Shown in pieces: positions 1 to 13,460 of a DNA stretch of 64,000 nucleotides (its first letter is position 1; each line of letters opens with the position of its first letter). Both the position numbers and the translations under genes were made by a program. The notes under the pieces were generated by a model. The model saw only the letters and a list, made by a program, of their open reading frames with translations. It was not told where the DNA came from and searched no databases. The stretch spans positions 186,001 through 250,000 of the forward strand of contig NZ_CANKYM010000002.1 of assembly GCF_947488185.1 (NCBI RefSeq), given 5' to 3'. Source of the stretch: an uncultured Roseobacter sp. (GTDB taxonomy: Bacteria; Pseudomonadota; Alphaproteobacteria; Rhodobacterales; Rhodobacteraceae).

Positions 1-1
1 G

Positions 2-1147
2 CAACCGGTGCGGCAAATCTCGCTGATGCTGATCGTGCTGGCCCTTTCCGGCTTTGGCGGTTTTCTGGCCTTGCCGCGCGTGCTGCCGGTTTTCGAGGCG
101 AACCCCTATCTGAACGGCTTCATCATTTTCGTCTTTTTCATCGGGGTGCTGGCCTGCTTCTATCAGGTGTTTCAACTGATCGGCTCTGTGCGCTGGATCG
201 AACGATTTGCCTCCGACACCCAGGACACAAGCATTCAGGCACCGCAGCTTCTGGCGCCGCTTGCCTCGCTGCTGCGGTCTCGCGGCGTGCGCATGCAGGT
301 CAGCGCAACCTCGACCCGGTCGATCCTCGATTCAGTGGCAACCCGGATAGACGAAGCGCGCGAGATCACGCGATACATCGTCAATATGTTGATTTTCCTT
401 GGCCTTTTGGGAACCTTCTACGGCCTTGCAACGACGGTTCCGGCGGTGGTGGACACCATCCGCAGCCTCGCACCGCAGGATGGTGAAGGCGGGGTGCAGG
501 TCTTCAACCGTCTGATGACCGGGCTTGAGGCGCAGCTTGGCGGGATGGGCGTTGCCTTTGCCTCCTCGCTCCTTGGTCTTGCCGGGTCTCTGATCGTGGG
601 CCTGCTGGAGCTCTTTGCCGGGCATGGCCAAAACCGGTTTTACCGCGAACTGGAAGAGTGGCTGAGTTCCATCACCCGCGTCGGCTTTACCTCGGGCGAC
701 GAGGCGGCGGGGGATCAGGGTGTGCTGGCCAGTGTGGTCGAGCACATGGTGGAACAGATGGAGCGTCTTCAGGAGATGTTCCAGCATTCCGATGTCAGCC
801 GGTCCGAGATCAACGAAAACCTCGGCACGCTGGCCGGTTCCATTGAGCGCATGACTCAGAAGATGGACGGCATGGATCCGGCCAGTGCGGCCCTTGAACG
901 GGTCGCTGCAGGGCAGGAACGGCTGATTTCCGCGCTTGAAAATCAGGGGCAGGGCGACGGGATTGATTCAGAGAGCCGGATGCGCCTGCGGTCCATCGAC
1001 GTTCAGATGCTGCGCATTCTGGAAGAAATCTCTGCCGGGCGTCAGGAAAGCATGGCCGAGTTGCGCATGGACATCTCCCGGTTGACGGAGGCGATGCGTG
1101 GGAAACGGCCCCGCAGCGGTAATACGACCCTCGCAGGGGATGGGTAA
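2..1147 (+). CDS. MotA/TolQ/ExbB proton-channel family protein (5' end cut by the window edge)
   Basis: Inner-membrane channel subunit of the MotA/TolQ/ExbB type, which uses ion flow to drive a partner protein. An in-frame GTG lies at 8, but the frame stays open to the window edge, so the true start is probably outside. Counting from that GTG, hydrophobic segments lie near residues 5-25, 36-58, 125-150 and 180-205; the last two flank the conserved cytoplasmic region (motif NRLMTGLEAQLGGMG). After residue 210 follows a long soluble, partly coiled-coil tail of about 170 residues, longer than in TolQ. The stop is 2 nt from the start of the OmpA-domain gene, so the two are very likely one operon and one complex. 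The substrate or process powered is unknown. Confidence 0.8.
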   Translation, partial: QPVRQISLMLIVLALSGFGGFLALPRVLPVFEANPYLNGFIIFVFFIGVLACFYQVFQLIGSVRWIERFASDTQDTSIQAPQLLAPLASLLRSRGVRMQVSATSTRSILDSVATRIDEAREITRYIVNMLIFLGLLGTFYGLATTVPAVVDTIRSLAPQDGEGGVQVFNRLMTGLEAQLGGMGVAFASSLLGLAGSLIVGLLELFAGHGQNRFYRELEEWLSSITRVGFTSGDEAAGDQGVLASVVEHMVEQMERLQEMFQHSDVSRSEINENLGTLAGSIERMTQKMDGMDPASAALERVAAGQERLISALENQGQGDGIDSESRMRLRSIDVQMLRILEEISAGRQESMAELRMDISRLTEAMRGKRPRSGNTTLAGDG

Positions 1148-1149
1148 CC

Positions 1150-2994
1150 ATGGCGCTGTCGCGTCGCACTGGCACACGTTTTCAGGCGTCCATCTGGCCG
1201 GGTTTTGTCGATGCGATGACCGGTCTGTTGCTGGTGCTGATGTTCGTTTTGACCATCTTCATGGTGGTGCAATTCGTCCTGACAGAGCGGATTACGGGTC
1301 AGGAAACCGAACTCGACCAACTTGCAGGTGAAGTCGCCGCCCTGGCGCAGGCGCTGGGTCTGGAGCGACAGACCTCGGCTGATCTGGAAGATCGTGTGGG
1401 AGAGTTGCGCACCTCTTTGACGGACGCGGAGGCGCGGATCGCGACCCTGACCGCGACGCGCGACGCTCAGGCCGCAGCCCTTGATGAGGCCACCGCACGG
1501 ATCACGGGTTTCGAGGCGCAGGTGGCTGCATTGATTGCGCAGCGTGACACGGCGTTGGGCGAAGTCAGTGCCCTGGAAGCAGAGCAAGCCGAGCTTTTGA
1601 GTACGCAGGAAGCGCTCAACTTGGCCCTGTCGTCCGCGCGCAGTGAGATTGATGCGCAGGAGGAGGCCGCCCGGCTGGCGGCTGCGCGACGGGATGCTTT
1701 GAACGCTTTAGTTGCCGATCTGCGTGCCCGCAACGCGGAGGCGCAGGGGCAGGTTGATACGTTAGGTGCGGAACTGGACGACACGCGCGAGGCGCTGAGC
1801 GCCGAGGAGGCGGCGCGCCTTGCCGAAGCCGCGGCCGCCGAGGCACTTCGGGATCGGCTGCGGAATGCTGACGCGGAGTTGACAGCAATGACGCTCGCGC
1901 TCGAAGCGCAGCGCAAGGACGCGGAGGATACGCTGACACTATTGGCCGCCGCGCGGGCAGCGGAGCGCGATCTCGACACGCAATTGGCGGCGGCGCTGCT
2001 TCAGATTGAAGGGTTGGAGCAGACGGTGGATGCGACAGGTGAGGAAATCGATAGCCTCCGTGCCGCAGAACGCGTGCTGCAGGCGGAACTGGACGCTGCC
2101 GCGGAGCGGTCCGGAGCGGAGCGCGAAGATCTGCGGGCGCGTCTGGCCGAAGCGCTCGCTGCAAAACTGGCCGCGGAAACCTTGGCCGCAGACAACAGTA
2201 CGGATGCCGAACGTCGCGCGGCGCTTTTGGCACAGGCGCGTCAGGCGCTTGCGCAAGAGGAGGACGTCAGCGCCGAAGCGCAGCGACAGACCGAGTTGCT
2301 CAATCAGCAGGTCGCGGCGCTGCGCGCGCAGCTTGGCGATTTGCAGGCCTTGCTGGACGATGCCGTGGCACGGGATGCTGCGTCTCAGGTCCGCTTGCAG
2401 TCGCTGGGATCGGATTTGAACACCGCCCTTGCCCGCGTGGCTGCCGAGGAGCGTCGCCGTGCCGAACTGGAGGAGGCGGAGCGTAAGCGGCTGGCTGAAG
2501 AAGCCGCGCGTCTGGCAGCAGAGACAAAGGATCTGGAGCAGTACCGATCCGAGTTCTTTGGCCGTTTGCGCGATGTGCTCGGCCGCCAGGAAGGGGTGCG
2601 GATCGAGGGCGACCGCTTTGTATTTTCGTCAGAGGTGCTTTTTGCGCCTGCCAGCGCGACCTTGTCGCCGGAAGGACGTGAAGAGGTGGCCAAAGTCGCG
2701 GAGATTATCTCCAGCGTGGCAGACGACATCCCGCCGGAGATCAACTGGGTCCTGAGGGTCGATGGGCATACAGACGACGTCCCATTACTGGGCACTGGGC
2801 GCTATGCGGACAACTGGGAGCTCAGCCAGGGGCGGGCGCTGTCGGTGGTGAAATACATGGTGGAGGCTTTGGGCATTCCTCCCGAGCGCCTTGCCGCCAA
2901 TGGTTTTGGGCAGTATCAGCCGGTGGCTTCGGGGAGCAGCGAGGCGGCCCGCACCCAGAACCGACGGATCGAGTTGAAATTCACCGAACGTTGA
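1150..2994 (+). CDS. OmpA/MotB-like peptidoglycan-binding protein with long coiled coil
   Basis: 614 residues. One transmembrane segment lies at about 15-45, preceded by FVDAMTG; Asp21 sits where MotB and ExbD carry their essential proton-binding Asp. Residues about 50-460 are an almost unbroken Ala/Glu/Arg-rich coiled coil. The last about 120 residues are an OmpA-type domain with VDGHTDDVPL and NWELSQGRA, typical of peptidoglycan binding. It should work with the preceding ExbB-like channel as stator and cell-wall anchor. The rod is much longer than in MotB or Pal and could span a wide periplasm. Family assignment is firm; the biological output is not known. Confidence 0.85.
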   Translation: MALSRRTGTRFQASIWPGFVDAMTGLLLVLMFVLTIFMVVQFVLTERITGQETELDQLAGEVAALAQALGLERQTSADLEDRVGELRTSLTDAEARIATLTATRDAQAAALDEATARITGFEAQVAALIAQRDTALGEVSALEAEQAELLSTQEALNLALSSARSEIDAQEEAARLAAARRDALNALVADLRARNAEAQGQVDTLGAELDDTREALSAEEAARLAEAAAAEALRDRLRNADAELTAMTLALEAQRKDAEDTLTLLAAARAAERDLDTQLAAALLQIEGLEQTVDATGEEIDSLRAAERVLQAELDAAAERSGAEREDLRARLAEALAAKLAAETLAADNSTDAERRAALLAQARQALAQEEDVSAEAQRQTELLNQQVAALRAQLGDLQALLDDAVARDAASQVRLQSLGSDLNTALARVAAEERRRAELEEAERKRLAEEAARLAAETKDLEQYRSEFFGRLRDVLGRQEGVRIEGDRFVFSSEVLFAPASATLSPEGREEVAKVAEIISSVADDIPPEINWVLRVDGHTDDVPLLGTGRYADNWELSQGRALSVVKYMVEALGIPPERLAANGFGQYQPVASGSSEAARTQNRRIELKFTER

Positions 2995-3130
2995 CTGGCG
3001 TGCCCCGCGCGAAACCCCGAGGGTTGTTGGCGCGCCTTGGGATTTCACATGGTGGATCAACGGGTGGCAGTTTCGGTCTTGGCCCTGTTAGGGTGCTGCC
3101 AGAACGGCGTAATACATTGTTCTTCTGATC

Positions 3131-3170
3131 GAAACGAAAACGCCACCGCCGGTTGATCCGGCGGTGGCGT
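3131..3170 (-). terminator. Rho-independent terminator of clpA
   Basis: A perfect 12-bp GC-rich stem (3142-3153 with 3159-3170) has a 5-nt loop. Read on the minus strand it is followed by TTTTCGTTTC. It lies about 20 nt past the clpA stop and may also stop readthrough from the OmpA gene on the plus strand. Confidence 0.85.
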
Positions 3171-3188
3171 AAATCTTATCGGTCAAAT

Positions 3189-5510
3189 TTATTCTGCGGT
3201 CAGCAGCGGCGGCTTGTTTCCGGAGAGGCGGGGCTTGTCCGGGCCTTCGATCTTCAGATCGATCTCGCCAGCCTTTATGCCAACCTTCACGATGCCGCCT
3301 TTGGCGAGCTTGCCAAAGAGCAGGTCCTCCGCCAGTGGCTTCTTGATGTGCTCCTGAATGACCCGACCCAGTGGGCGCGCGCCCATCTTGCTGTCATAGC
3401 CCTTATCTGCCAGCCATTCTGCAGCTGGTTTGGTGAGCTCGATGGTCACATTGCGATCCATTAGCTGGGCTTCCAGTTGCAACACGAACTTTTCGACAAC
3501 CCGCAGGATAACCTCTTTTGGCAGCGGTGCGAAGCTGATGACGGCATCCAATCGGTTGCGGAATTCCGGTGTGAAAGTCCGCTCAATGGCTGCCGTATCC
3601 TCGCCCTCGCGGCGATCACGCCCAAAGCCGATGGCCTCCTTGGCCTGCTCAGCTGCGCCGGCGTTCGAGGTCATGATCAGCACCACGTTACGGAAATCCA
3701 CCGTGCGCCCGTTGTGATCTGTCAGCTTGCCGTGATCCATCACCTGCAGCAGGATGTTGTAAACATCCGGGTGTGCCTTCTCCATCTCGTCAAGCAGCAG
3801 CACGCAATGCGGGTGCTGGTCCACGCCATCCGTCAGCATGCCGCCCTGGTCAAAGCCGACGTACCCCGGAGGCGCTCCGATCAGGCGGGACACGGCGTGT
3901 TTCTCCATGTACTCAGACATATCGAAGCGCAACAATTCCACGCCAAGCGTATCCGCAAGTTGCTTTGCCACTTCCGTCTTGCCAACGCCGGTCGGGCCCG
4001 CAAAGAGATAGTTGCCGATGGGTTTCTCCGGCTCGCGCAGACCCGCACGCGCCAGCTTGATCGCAGAGGAGAGCGCCTCGATGGCATTGTCCTGCCCGAA
4101 AACGACGCGTTTTAGCGAGGCTTCAAGATCCTTCAGCACTTCTGCATCGTCCTTGGAGACATTCTTGGGTGGAATGCGGGCGATTTTCGCCACAACATTC
4201 TCGATCTCCTTGGTGCCGATGGTCTTGCGCCGCTTGGCTGCCACAACCAGGTGCTGAGCGGCACCCGCCTCATCGATCACATCGATGGCCGAATCTGGCA
4301 GCTTGCGATCATTGATATAGCGCGATGCCAACTCCACCGACGTCTTTATCGCGTCGGCGGTGTATTTCACCGAATGGTGATCCTCGAAATAGGGTTTCAA
4401 TCCGCGCAGGATCTTCACCGCATCTTCGACCGACGGCTCATTCACGTCGATCTTCTGGAACCGGCGGCTCAGCGCGCGGTCCTTCTCGAAATGCTGGCGG
4501 AACTCCTTGTAGGTGGTCGAGCCCATGGTGCGCAGCTTCCCACCCGCGAGCGCGGGTTTCAGCAGGTTCGACGCATCCATCGCACCGCCCGAGGTGGCGC
4601 CTGCGCCGATCACCGTATGAATTTCGTCGATGAAGAGCACCGCATCCTCATGCTGCTCCAGCTCTGCCACAACAGCCTTCAGCCGCTCTTCGAAATCGCC
4701 ACGATAACGGGTTCCGGCCAGCAATGCACCCATGTCGAGAGAATATATGGTGGTGTTCTCCAACACTTCCGGCGTCTCTCCAGCAACGATCTTGCGCGCC
4801 AAACCTTCCGCAATCGCGGTCTTACCGACGCCGGGATCACCCACCAGCAGCGGGTTGTTCTTGCGGCGGCGGCAAAGCACCTGAATGCAACGTTCCACCT
4901 CGGCATCGCGGCCAATCAGCGGATCAATATCGCCTTCGCGGGACTTGGCATTCAAATCCACGCAGTATTTCTCAAGCGCGCTTTCTTTCTTTTCGCCCTC
5001 GGTGACGCCCTGCGCCTCTTCCTCATGCTCCGGTGCGCCGGAAACCGGGCGCTGTTCGCCGTAGGCGGGGTCCTTCGCGACTCCGTGGGCAATGAAATTC
5101 ACCGCGTCATAGCGCGTCATATCCTGCTCCTGCAGGAAGTAGGCCGCATTGCTCTCGCGCTCGGCAAAGATCGCGACCAGAACGTTAGCGCCGGTAACCT
5201 CCGTGCGCCCGGAGGACTGCACGTGAATGGCGGCGCGTTGAATGACCCGCTGGAAAGCGGCGGTGGGCACGGCTTCGGAACCATCGACATCCGTCACAAG
5301 GTTGCTGAGGTCCTCGTCAACGAATTCCACCAGCGTGGCGCGCAAATCGTCGATATCGACGCTGCAGGCCTTCATGACGCGGGTCGCGTCCGGTTCGTCG
5401 ATCAGGGCCAGCAAAAGGTGCTCAAGCGTGGCGAATTCATGGCGCCGGGCATTGGCCAGCGCCAGCGCGGAATGTATTGCCTGTTCCAGTGTGGTCGAAA
5501 ATGAAGGCAC
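3189..5510 (-). CDS. clpA: ATP-dependent Clp protease ATP-binding subunit ClpA
   Basis: AAA+ unfoldase that feeds substrates to ClpP. With a GTG start at 5510 it is 773 residues: a ClpN repeat domain (1-145), first AAA+ module (Walker A GDPGVGKT at 224-231, Walker B VLFIDE at 291-296), and second module (GPTGVGKT at 505-512, VLLLDE at 570-575). It lacks the long middle domain of ClpB. The frame is open to an ATG 22 codons upstream, but AAGGAG lies 8 nt before the GTG and family members begin at the equivalent of VPSFSTTLEQ. The adaptor gene clpS, often next to clpA, is not in this window. Confidence 0.95.
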   Translation of the reverse strand: MPSFSTTLEQAIHSALALANARRHEFATLEHLLLALIDEPDATRVMKACSVDIDDLRATLVEFVDEDLSNLVTDVDGSEAVPTAAFQRVIQRAAIHVQSSGRTEVTGANVLVAIFAERESNAAYFLQEQDMTRYDAVNFIAHGVAKDPAYGEQRPVSGAPEHEEEAQGVTEGEKKESALEKYCVDLNAKSREGDIDPLIGRDAEVERCIQVLCRRRKNNPLLVGDPGVGKTAIAEGLARKIVAGETPEVLENTTIYSLDMGALLAGTRYRGDFEERLKAVVAELEQHEDAVLFIDEIHTVIGAGATSGGAMDASNLLKPALAGGKLRTMGSTTYKEFRQHFEKDRALSRRFQKIDVNEPSVEDAVKILRGLKPYFEDHHSVKYTADAIKTSVELASRYINDRKLPDSAIDVIDEAGAAQHLVVAAKRRKTIGTKEIENVVAKIARIPPKNVSKDDAEVLKDLEASLKRVVFGQDNAIEALSSAIKLARAGLREPEKPIGNYLFAGPTGVGKTEVAKQLADTLGVELLRFDMSEYMEKHAVSRLIGAPPGYVGFDQGGMLTDGVDQHPHCVLLLDEMEKAHPDVYNILLQVMDHGKLTDHNGRTVDFRNVVLIMTSNAGAAEQAKEAIGFGRDRREGEDTAAIERTFTPEFRNRLDAVISFAPLPKEVILRVVEKFVLQLEAQLMDRNVTIELTKPAAEWLADKGYDSKMGARPLGRVIQEHIKKPLAEDLLFGKLAKGGIVKVGIKAGEIDLKIEGPDKPRLSGNKPPLLTAE

Positions 5511-5685
5511 GGGCTGTGCTCCTTCTGATCGGGGTCGGTTGAGGATCTGATTGATGCCGATCCGTAAGCCGACCATGGCCTCATAGTATTAGAGTTTGGT
5601 TGATCGCAGCGCCGCTTCAAGTTTTTTCTTCACTTTTGCGGTCACAAATTGTGTGAACCGGACATGAAAGACTGCGATTTCGGCG

Positions 5686-6453
5686 TTAGAAGGCGTCCTT
5701 GCGGGCGCGTATTTCGGCGAAGACCTCGACATCACGTGCGTCTGTCATGCCCAGGCGGGCGCGAATATCAGGGTCAGAGGCGCGCAGAAACGGGTTTGTT
5801 GCCATCTCAAACGCCAGGGTTGAAGGAACTGTCGCCTTGTCAGCAGCACGAGCTGCAGCAATTGCGTCGCTCCGAGATATAAGCTCGGGATTATGAGGAT
5901 CAATAGTTAAGGCGAACTTAGCATTGGATGCGGTGTATTCATGGCCGGAACACACGATTGTGTCCGCCGGCAGCGCCATCAGGCGGCTCAGCGATCCCCA
6001 CATCTGTTCTGGCGAGCCTTCGAAGAGCCGCCCGCACCCGAGCGCCATCAGGCTGTCTGCCGTGAAAACCGCGCCTGCGGCCGCCACGTAATACGCGATG
6101 TGACCGATTGTGTGGCCGGGAACATCGAGGATCTGCACCTTGTGCCCCGCGAATTCGAATTGGTCCTCCCCGTCGTGGGCCACATCGAGGGGCGGCAGGC
6201 GATGCTTGTCTGCGGCTGCCCCGCGCACGGTGGCCTTGTGCGCGTTCAGGATGTCGCCAAGCCCCTGAATATGATCATCGTGGTGATGGGTGATCCAGAC
6301 CTCGCTGATCACCCAACCCCGATCTTGTGCTGTCCGCAGGATCGGGGCGGATTCCGGCACATCAATAAGGGCGGTTTCGCCGGTCTCGCTGTCGTGCAGC
6401 AAAAATGCGTAATTATCCGACAGGCAGGGGATGGTTGCGATTTCAAGAGCCAT
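5686..6453 (-). CDS. gloB: Hydroxyacylglutathione hydrolase (glyoxalase II)
   Basis: Metallo-beta-lactamase-fold enzyme that hydrolyses S-lactoylglutathione to lactate and glutathione, the second step of methylglyoxal detoxification. The binuclear metal motif THHHDDH is at residues 55-61; downstream DVPGHTIGH and CSGHEYT supply further ligands. The start at 6453 gives 255 residues, the family's usual length. It is preferred over upstream in-frame ATGs because GGAG lies 7 nt before it, while the ATG two codons earlier overlaps that site. Divergent from the methyltransferase gene on the other strand. Confidence 0.93.
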   Translation of the reverse strand: MALEIATIPCLSDNYAFLLHDSETGETALIDVPESAPILRTAQDRGWVISEVWITHHHDDHIQGLGDILNAHKATVRGAAADKHRLPPLDVAHDGEDQFEFAGHKVQILDVPGHTIGHIAYYVAAAGAVFTADSLMALGCGRLFEGSPEQMWGSLSRLMALPADTIVCSGHEYTASNAKFALTIDPHNPELISRSDAIAAARAADKATVPSTLAFEMATNPFLRASDPDIRARLGMTDARDVEVFAEIRARKDAF

Positions 6454-6516
6454 GGCCATTCTCCGACAGGTTTGCGACACTGTCTGCAACAGTGACCGAT
6501 GAAGAGACCGGCTGCA

Positions 6517-7251
6517 ATGCATCTGGACGTGCAAGACCTGCGTAATTTCTACTACCGCTCCGCGCTTGGCCGTGCGGCGCAGGCAAGCCTGCGCAGGCGC
6601 ATGCTCGAGCTTTGGCCAGAGGCCAAGGGGCAGACCGTGGTGGGATACGGGTTTGCAGCACCCCTGTTGCGCCCTTACCTAAAGGAGGCGCGACGGGTCA
6701 TGGCGCTGATGCCGGGGCCGCAGGGGGTGATGCCCTGGCCTGCCAATATGCCGAATGTTTCGGTGCTGACCGAAGAAACCTGCTGGCCGCTGGAAACCGG
6801 TCATGTGGACAAGCTGGTGGTTCTGCACGGGTTGGAGACCTCCGAGCGCGCCTTTGATCTGCTGGAAGAATGCTGGCGGGTGCTGGGGCCGGGGGGCAGG
6901 GCCCTCTTCATCGTGCCCAACCGCGCCGGCCTCTGGGCCAGACGGGACCGTACGCCCTTTGGCTTCGGGCGGCCCTATTCGCCGGGACAACTGGAAACTC
7001 AGTTGCGCAAACATCAGTTCCTGCCTGAGCGTCATCTGGGCGCGCTCTATCAGGTGCCCTCGACCAAACGGTGGTGGATGAAATCCGGCCCCGCATTCGA
7101 GAAGATGGGGCGCAGGCTGCCGACGATGATGGCGGGGGGCGCCTTCATGGTCGAAGCCACGAAACTGGTCTACCCGCCGAAGGGAAAAGTGGAACCTGCG
7201 CGGAAATTACGTGCGCCCGGTGTGCTGGAACCAACGGCCAAGCCGGTTTAG
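6517..7251 (+). CDS. Class I SAM-dependent methyltransferase-like protein
   Basis: About 244 residues with a Rossmann-type methyltransferase core: an N-terminal [11 protein letters not shown] strand-turn in place of a canonical GxGxG, and [23 protein letters not shown], the typical post-motif III segment of the Methyltransf_11 group. The basic, proline-rich C-terminus looks disordered. The start at 6517 is preferred because a GAAGAG sequence precedes it and the protein then begins [10 protein letters not shown]; an ATG 6 codons upstream (6499) is possible. It is divergent from gloB with about 60 nt between them. Substrate unknown. Confidence 0.8.
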   Translation: MHLDVQDLRNFYYRSALGRAAQASLRRRMLELWPEAKGQTVVGYGFAAPLLRPYLKEARRVMALMPGPQGVMPWPANMPNVSVLTEETCWPLETGHVDKLVVLHGLETSERAFDLLEECWRVLGPGGRALFIVPNRAGLWARRDRTPFGFGRPYSPGQLETQLRKHQFLPERHLGALYQVPSTKRWWMKSGPAFEKMGRRLPTMMAGGAFMVEATKLVYPPKGKVEPARKLRAPGVLEPTAKPV

Positions 7252-7565
7252 TGATTAAACGATCCACGCCGTCCGCCATCTATGAGGCCGTTTGCCCAAA
7301 TTCGGGGCGTGGGAATCGCAAAACGCCGCAATAATTGCGCCATTTCGCAAACTTTCTGAGAGGCCAAACGGTCGCACCCGGGCCAAACGTCTGAAATCAT
7401 GGGAAAAGAGCCAAAAACGCTCTACACTATCTCATGTTGCGGGGTGTGAGCCTCTCTGCTACATCACCGCTGATTTCGACGTCTTGAGTTAATTCAAGCC
7501 GCGCCAACACTCTCGGTGACGCGATTTTTTCGCATATCCGGGGCCAGAACATCGGAAGGGTGGAC
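7252..7565 (+). promoter_or_regulatory. Non-coding leader of the ATP synthase operon
   Basis: 314 bp without a credible gene; short frames here have no codon bias or Shine-Dalgarno. It must hold the atpHAGDC promoter. An A-rich stretch at about 7400-7432 includes CTACACTATCT, which could contain a -10 element, but I cannot assign a -35. GGAAGGG at 7553-7559 is the atpH ribosome-binding site. Confidence 0.45.
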
Positions 7566-8126
7566 GTGTCAGAACCAGCTTCGATTTCCACAAGTATTGC
7601 CGAGCGCTATGCCACGGCAGTCTACGAGATTGCCAAGGACGGCAAAGCTCTAAAATCTCTCGAAACTGATCTTGATGCGCTGCAGTCTGCCCTAGCAGAC
7701 AGCGATGATTTCCGTGCCTTGATCCATTCGCCGATCTATTCGCGCGACGAGCAGGGCACTGCGATTGCCGCCATCGCGAAGAAGATGGATCTTTCGGATA
7801 CGCTGGCCAATACGCTGGCGCTGATGGCGCAGAAGCGCCGTCTCTTCGTGCTGCCGCAACTGGTCAAAACCCTGCGGGACATCATTGCCGCCGAGAAGGG
7901 CGAAGTGACCGCCGAGGTGGTGTCCGCCAAGGCGCTGACGAAAACGCAGGCTGAAAAGCTGGCCAAGACACTGAAAGCCTCCACAGGCAAAACCGTAACA
8001 CTCAATGCGACCGTGGATGAAAGCCTCATCGGCGGTCTTATTGTTAAAGTTGGTTCGCGCATGGTTGATACCTCGATCCGCGCGAAGCTGAATTCCCTCC
8101 AGAATGCAATGAAAGAGGTCGGATAA
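7566..8126 (+). CDS. atpH: F1F0 ATP synthase subunit delta
   Basis: Peripheral-stalk subunit that ties the F1 catalytic head to the b subunits. 186 residues from GTG at 7566. A second in-frame GTG lies 6 nt upstream (7560), but GGAAGGG ends directly against that codon and is correctly spaced for 7566. OSCP-family features are [14 protein letters not shown] near the N-terminus and the C-terminal [20 protein letters not shown]. It is the first gene of atpHAGDC, and its stop is immediately followed by the atpA ATG. Confidence 0.95.
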   Translation: MSEPASISTSIAERYATAVYEIAKDGKALKSLETDLDALQSALADSDDFRALIHSPIYSRDEQGTAIAAIAKKMDLSDTLANTLALMAQKRRLFVLPQLVKTLRDIIAAEKGEVTAEVVSAKALTKTQAEKLAKTLKASTGKTVTLNATVDESLIGGLIVKVGSRMVDTSIRAKLNSLQNAMKEVG

Positions 8127-9665
<1,539 letters not shown>

Positions 9666-9676
9666 GAGGTAGGCCC

Positions 9677-11997
<2,321 letters not shown>

Positions 11998-12007
11998 GGA
12001 GGTCTGA

Positions 12008-12424
12008 ATGGCAGACACGACACAATTCGATCTGGTCTCACCCGAGCGGCGGTTGGCATCCGCCGCCGTCACTGCGGTGCAGATTCCAGGCGCTGACGGC
12101 GACATGACGGCGATGGCGGGCCACGCGCCCACGATCACCACCCTGCGCCCCGGTGTGCTGAGCACTGAAGGTCCGGATGGCACCTCTGAATACGTGGTCA
12201 CCGGCGGTTTTGCCGAGATCACGGCAGCTGGTGTCACGGTGCTTGCGGAACGCGCCATGCCGAAGGCCGAGGTGACGGCGGACGACATGGCAGCGTTGAT
12301 TAAAGAGGCCGAAGAGGCGCTGGCACATGCCAAAGAGACCTTTGTCAACGAGCCTGGCCCTGTCGACGACGCGGCCAAGCTGCTCGCCGATATGGTGGCT
12401 GTCGGCGATCATATACGCATCTGA
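12008..12424 (+). CDS. atpC: F1F0 ATP synthase subunit epsilon
   Basis: Rotor subunit that contacts gamma and the c-ring and can inhibit hydrolysis. 138 residues: N-terminal beta-sandwich with [19 protein letters not shown], followed by a helical segment from about residue 88. An AAGGAGG ribosome-binding site spans the atpD stop. Last gene of atpHAGDC and closed by a strong terminator. The FO genes, encoded separately in Rhodobacterales, are absent from the window. Confidence 0.95.
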   Translation: MADTTQFDLVSPERRLASAAVTAVQIPGADGDMTAMAGHAPTITTLRPGVLSTEGPDGTSEYVVTGGFAEITAAGVTVLAERAMPKAEVTADDMAALIKEAEEALAHAKETFVNEPGPVDDAAKLLADMVAVGDHIRI

Positions 12425-12444
12425 TTAGCGTCTCATTCCAACCG

Positions 12445-13362
12445 TCAAGAAGCCCCCGCCCCGCCGGGGGCTTTTTCGTTCTCCCTGTCCTCTCGTGCTG
12501 TCCTGCGCAGCCACGCCATAAAGATCCGCAGATTGGGCGAGCTCCGCCCAGGCACGGTTACCATGTGATAGCCCAAGCCGTTGTCGCGCAGCGCCATAAG
12601 CTTCACAAGCTGCCCGGAGCGGATGTCACGCTCTACAATCGACCGGGGTTGCACGGTTACTCCCAGTCCGGCAAGCGCCGCTGACAACGCCAGCTCATTG
12701 GTGTTCAGCAAGGTTACATCCAGTACCGCCAGATCGATTCCTTCACCTTCCACCACCCGGTGCTGCTCACGTTCGTAGCTGTCCATCACCCAAGGCAGGT
12801 CGGTCAGATCGTGCAGGCTACGCACTGCACGTCCTGCCACCAGATCAGGATGGGCCACAGCCCAATAGGCCGCTTCCGTGAGCAGTTCCGCGTCCAGCTT
12901 CGGCCAGGACCCTGCACCATAACGCACACCCAGATCAAAGCCCTCCTGCCGCAGGTCCACCACCGAGCAGCTGGGGTTGATGTTCACCTGGATCTCCGGG
13001 TGCTTGGACCAGAATTCTCCGATGCGTGGCATCAGCCAGCTGCCGGCAAAACCGGGCGTCACGGTGATATTCACAGGTCGGTCCGCGTTGCGATCCCGCA
13101 AATCCGCGACGGCTTCGGCAATGGTCTGGAAGCCGTCGCCAAGCTGCTCTGCTAACGCCCGCCCGGCCGCTGTGGCCGCGACGCCGCGCCCTTGCCGTAT
13201 GAGCAAGTCTTCGGCGAAATCCTGTTCCAGCGCGCGCACATGCTGGGCCACCGCCGCATGCGTGACGTTCAGCTCACGCGCGGCGGCACTCAGGCTCTCA
13301 TGCCGGGCGGCCGCTTCAAAGGCCCGCAACGCTGCGAGCGAAGGGATATCATGCCAATCCAA
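12445..13362 (-). CDS. LysR-family transcriptional regulator (GcvA-like)
   Basis: 305 residues. The N-terminal winged HTH has LAALRAFEAAARHESLSAAA followed by LNVTHAAVAQHVRALE; the substrate-binding domain (about 95-290) contains the GFDLGVRYGAGSWP segment typical of GcvA/AmpR-like regulators. It is divergent from a small ORF beginning at 13461, a common arrangement for a LysR protein and its target. The final residues (about APGGAGAS) are encoded by the atpC terminator. Ligand unknown. Confidence 0.93.
   Translation of the reverse strand: MDWHDIPSLAALRAFEAAARHESLSAAARELNVTHAAVAQHVRALEQDFAEDLLIRQGRGVAATAAGRALAEQLGDGFQTIAEAVADLRDRNADRPVNITVTPGFAGSWLMPRIGEFWSKHPEIQVNINPSCSVVDLRQEGFDLGVRYGAGSWPKLDAELLTEAAYWAVAHPDLVAGRAVRSLHDLTDLPWVMDSYEREQHRVVEGEGIDLAVLDVTLLNTNELALSAALAGLGVTVQPRSIVERDIRSGQLVKLMALRDNGLGYHMVTVPGRSSPNLRIFMAWLRRTAREDRENEKAPGGAGAS
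12451..12476 (+). terminator. Rho-independent terminator of the atp operon
   Basis: An 8-bp stem (12451-12458 AGCCCCCG with 12465-12472) has a 6-nt loop and is followed by TTTTC on the plus strand. It lies 26 nt after the atpC stop and falls wholly inside the last codons of the convergent lysR gene. Confidence 0.85.
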
Positions 13363-13460
13363 AATGATAGTTCAGCTTACATATTTAAAACCATATTGCT
13401 TTGCTTTGCATCTCATTACGTATGTATCATTGACCTACGCAGATATACGAGGAGAACAAC

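Noticed and set aside
2..2994. Zorya-like phage-defence pair (ZorA/ZorB)
   Set aside because: The gene order fits a MotA-like plus OmpA-like pair, but Zorya places the long tail on ZorA, and here the long coiled coil is on the OmpA protein. No zorC, zorD or zorE homologue follows; clpA and housekeeping genes do.
3189..5576. clpA starting at ATG 5576
   Set aside because: The additional 22 residues are not family-like, and AAGGAG is correctly spaced for GTG 5510.
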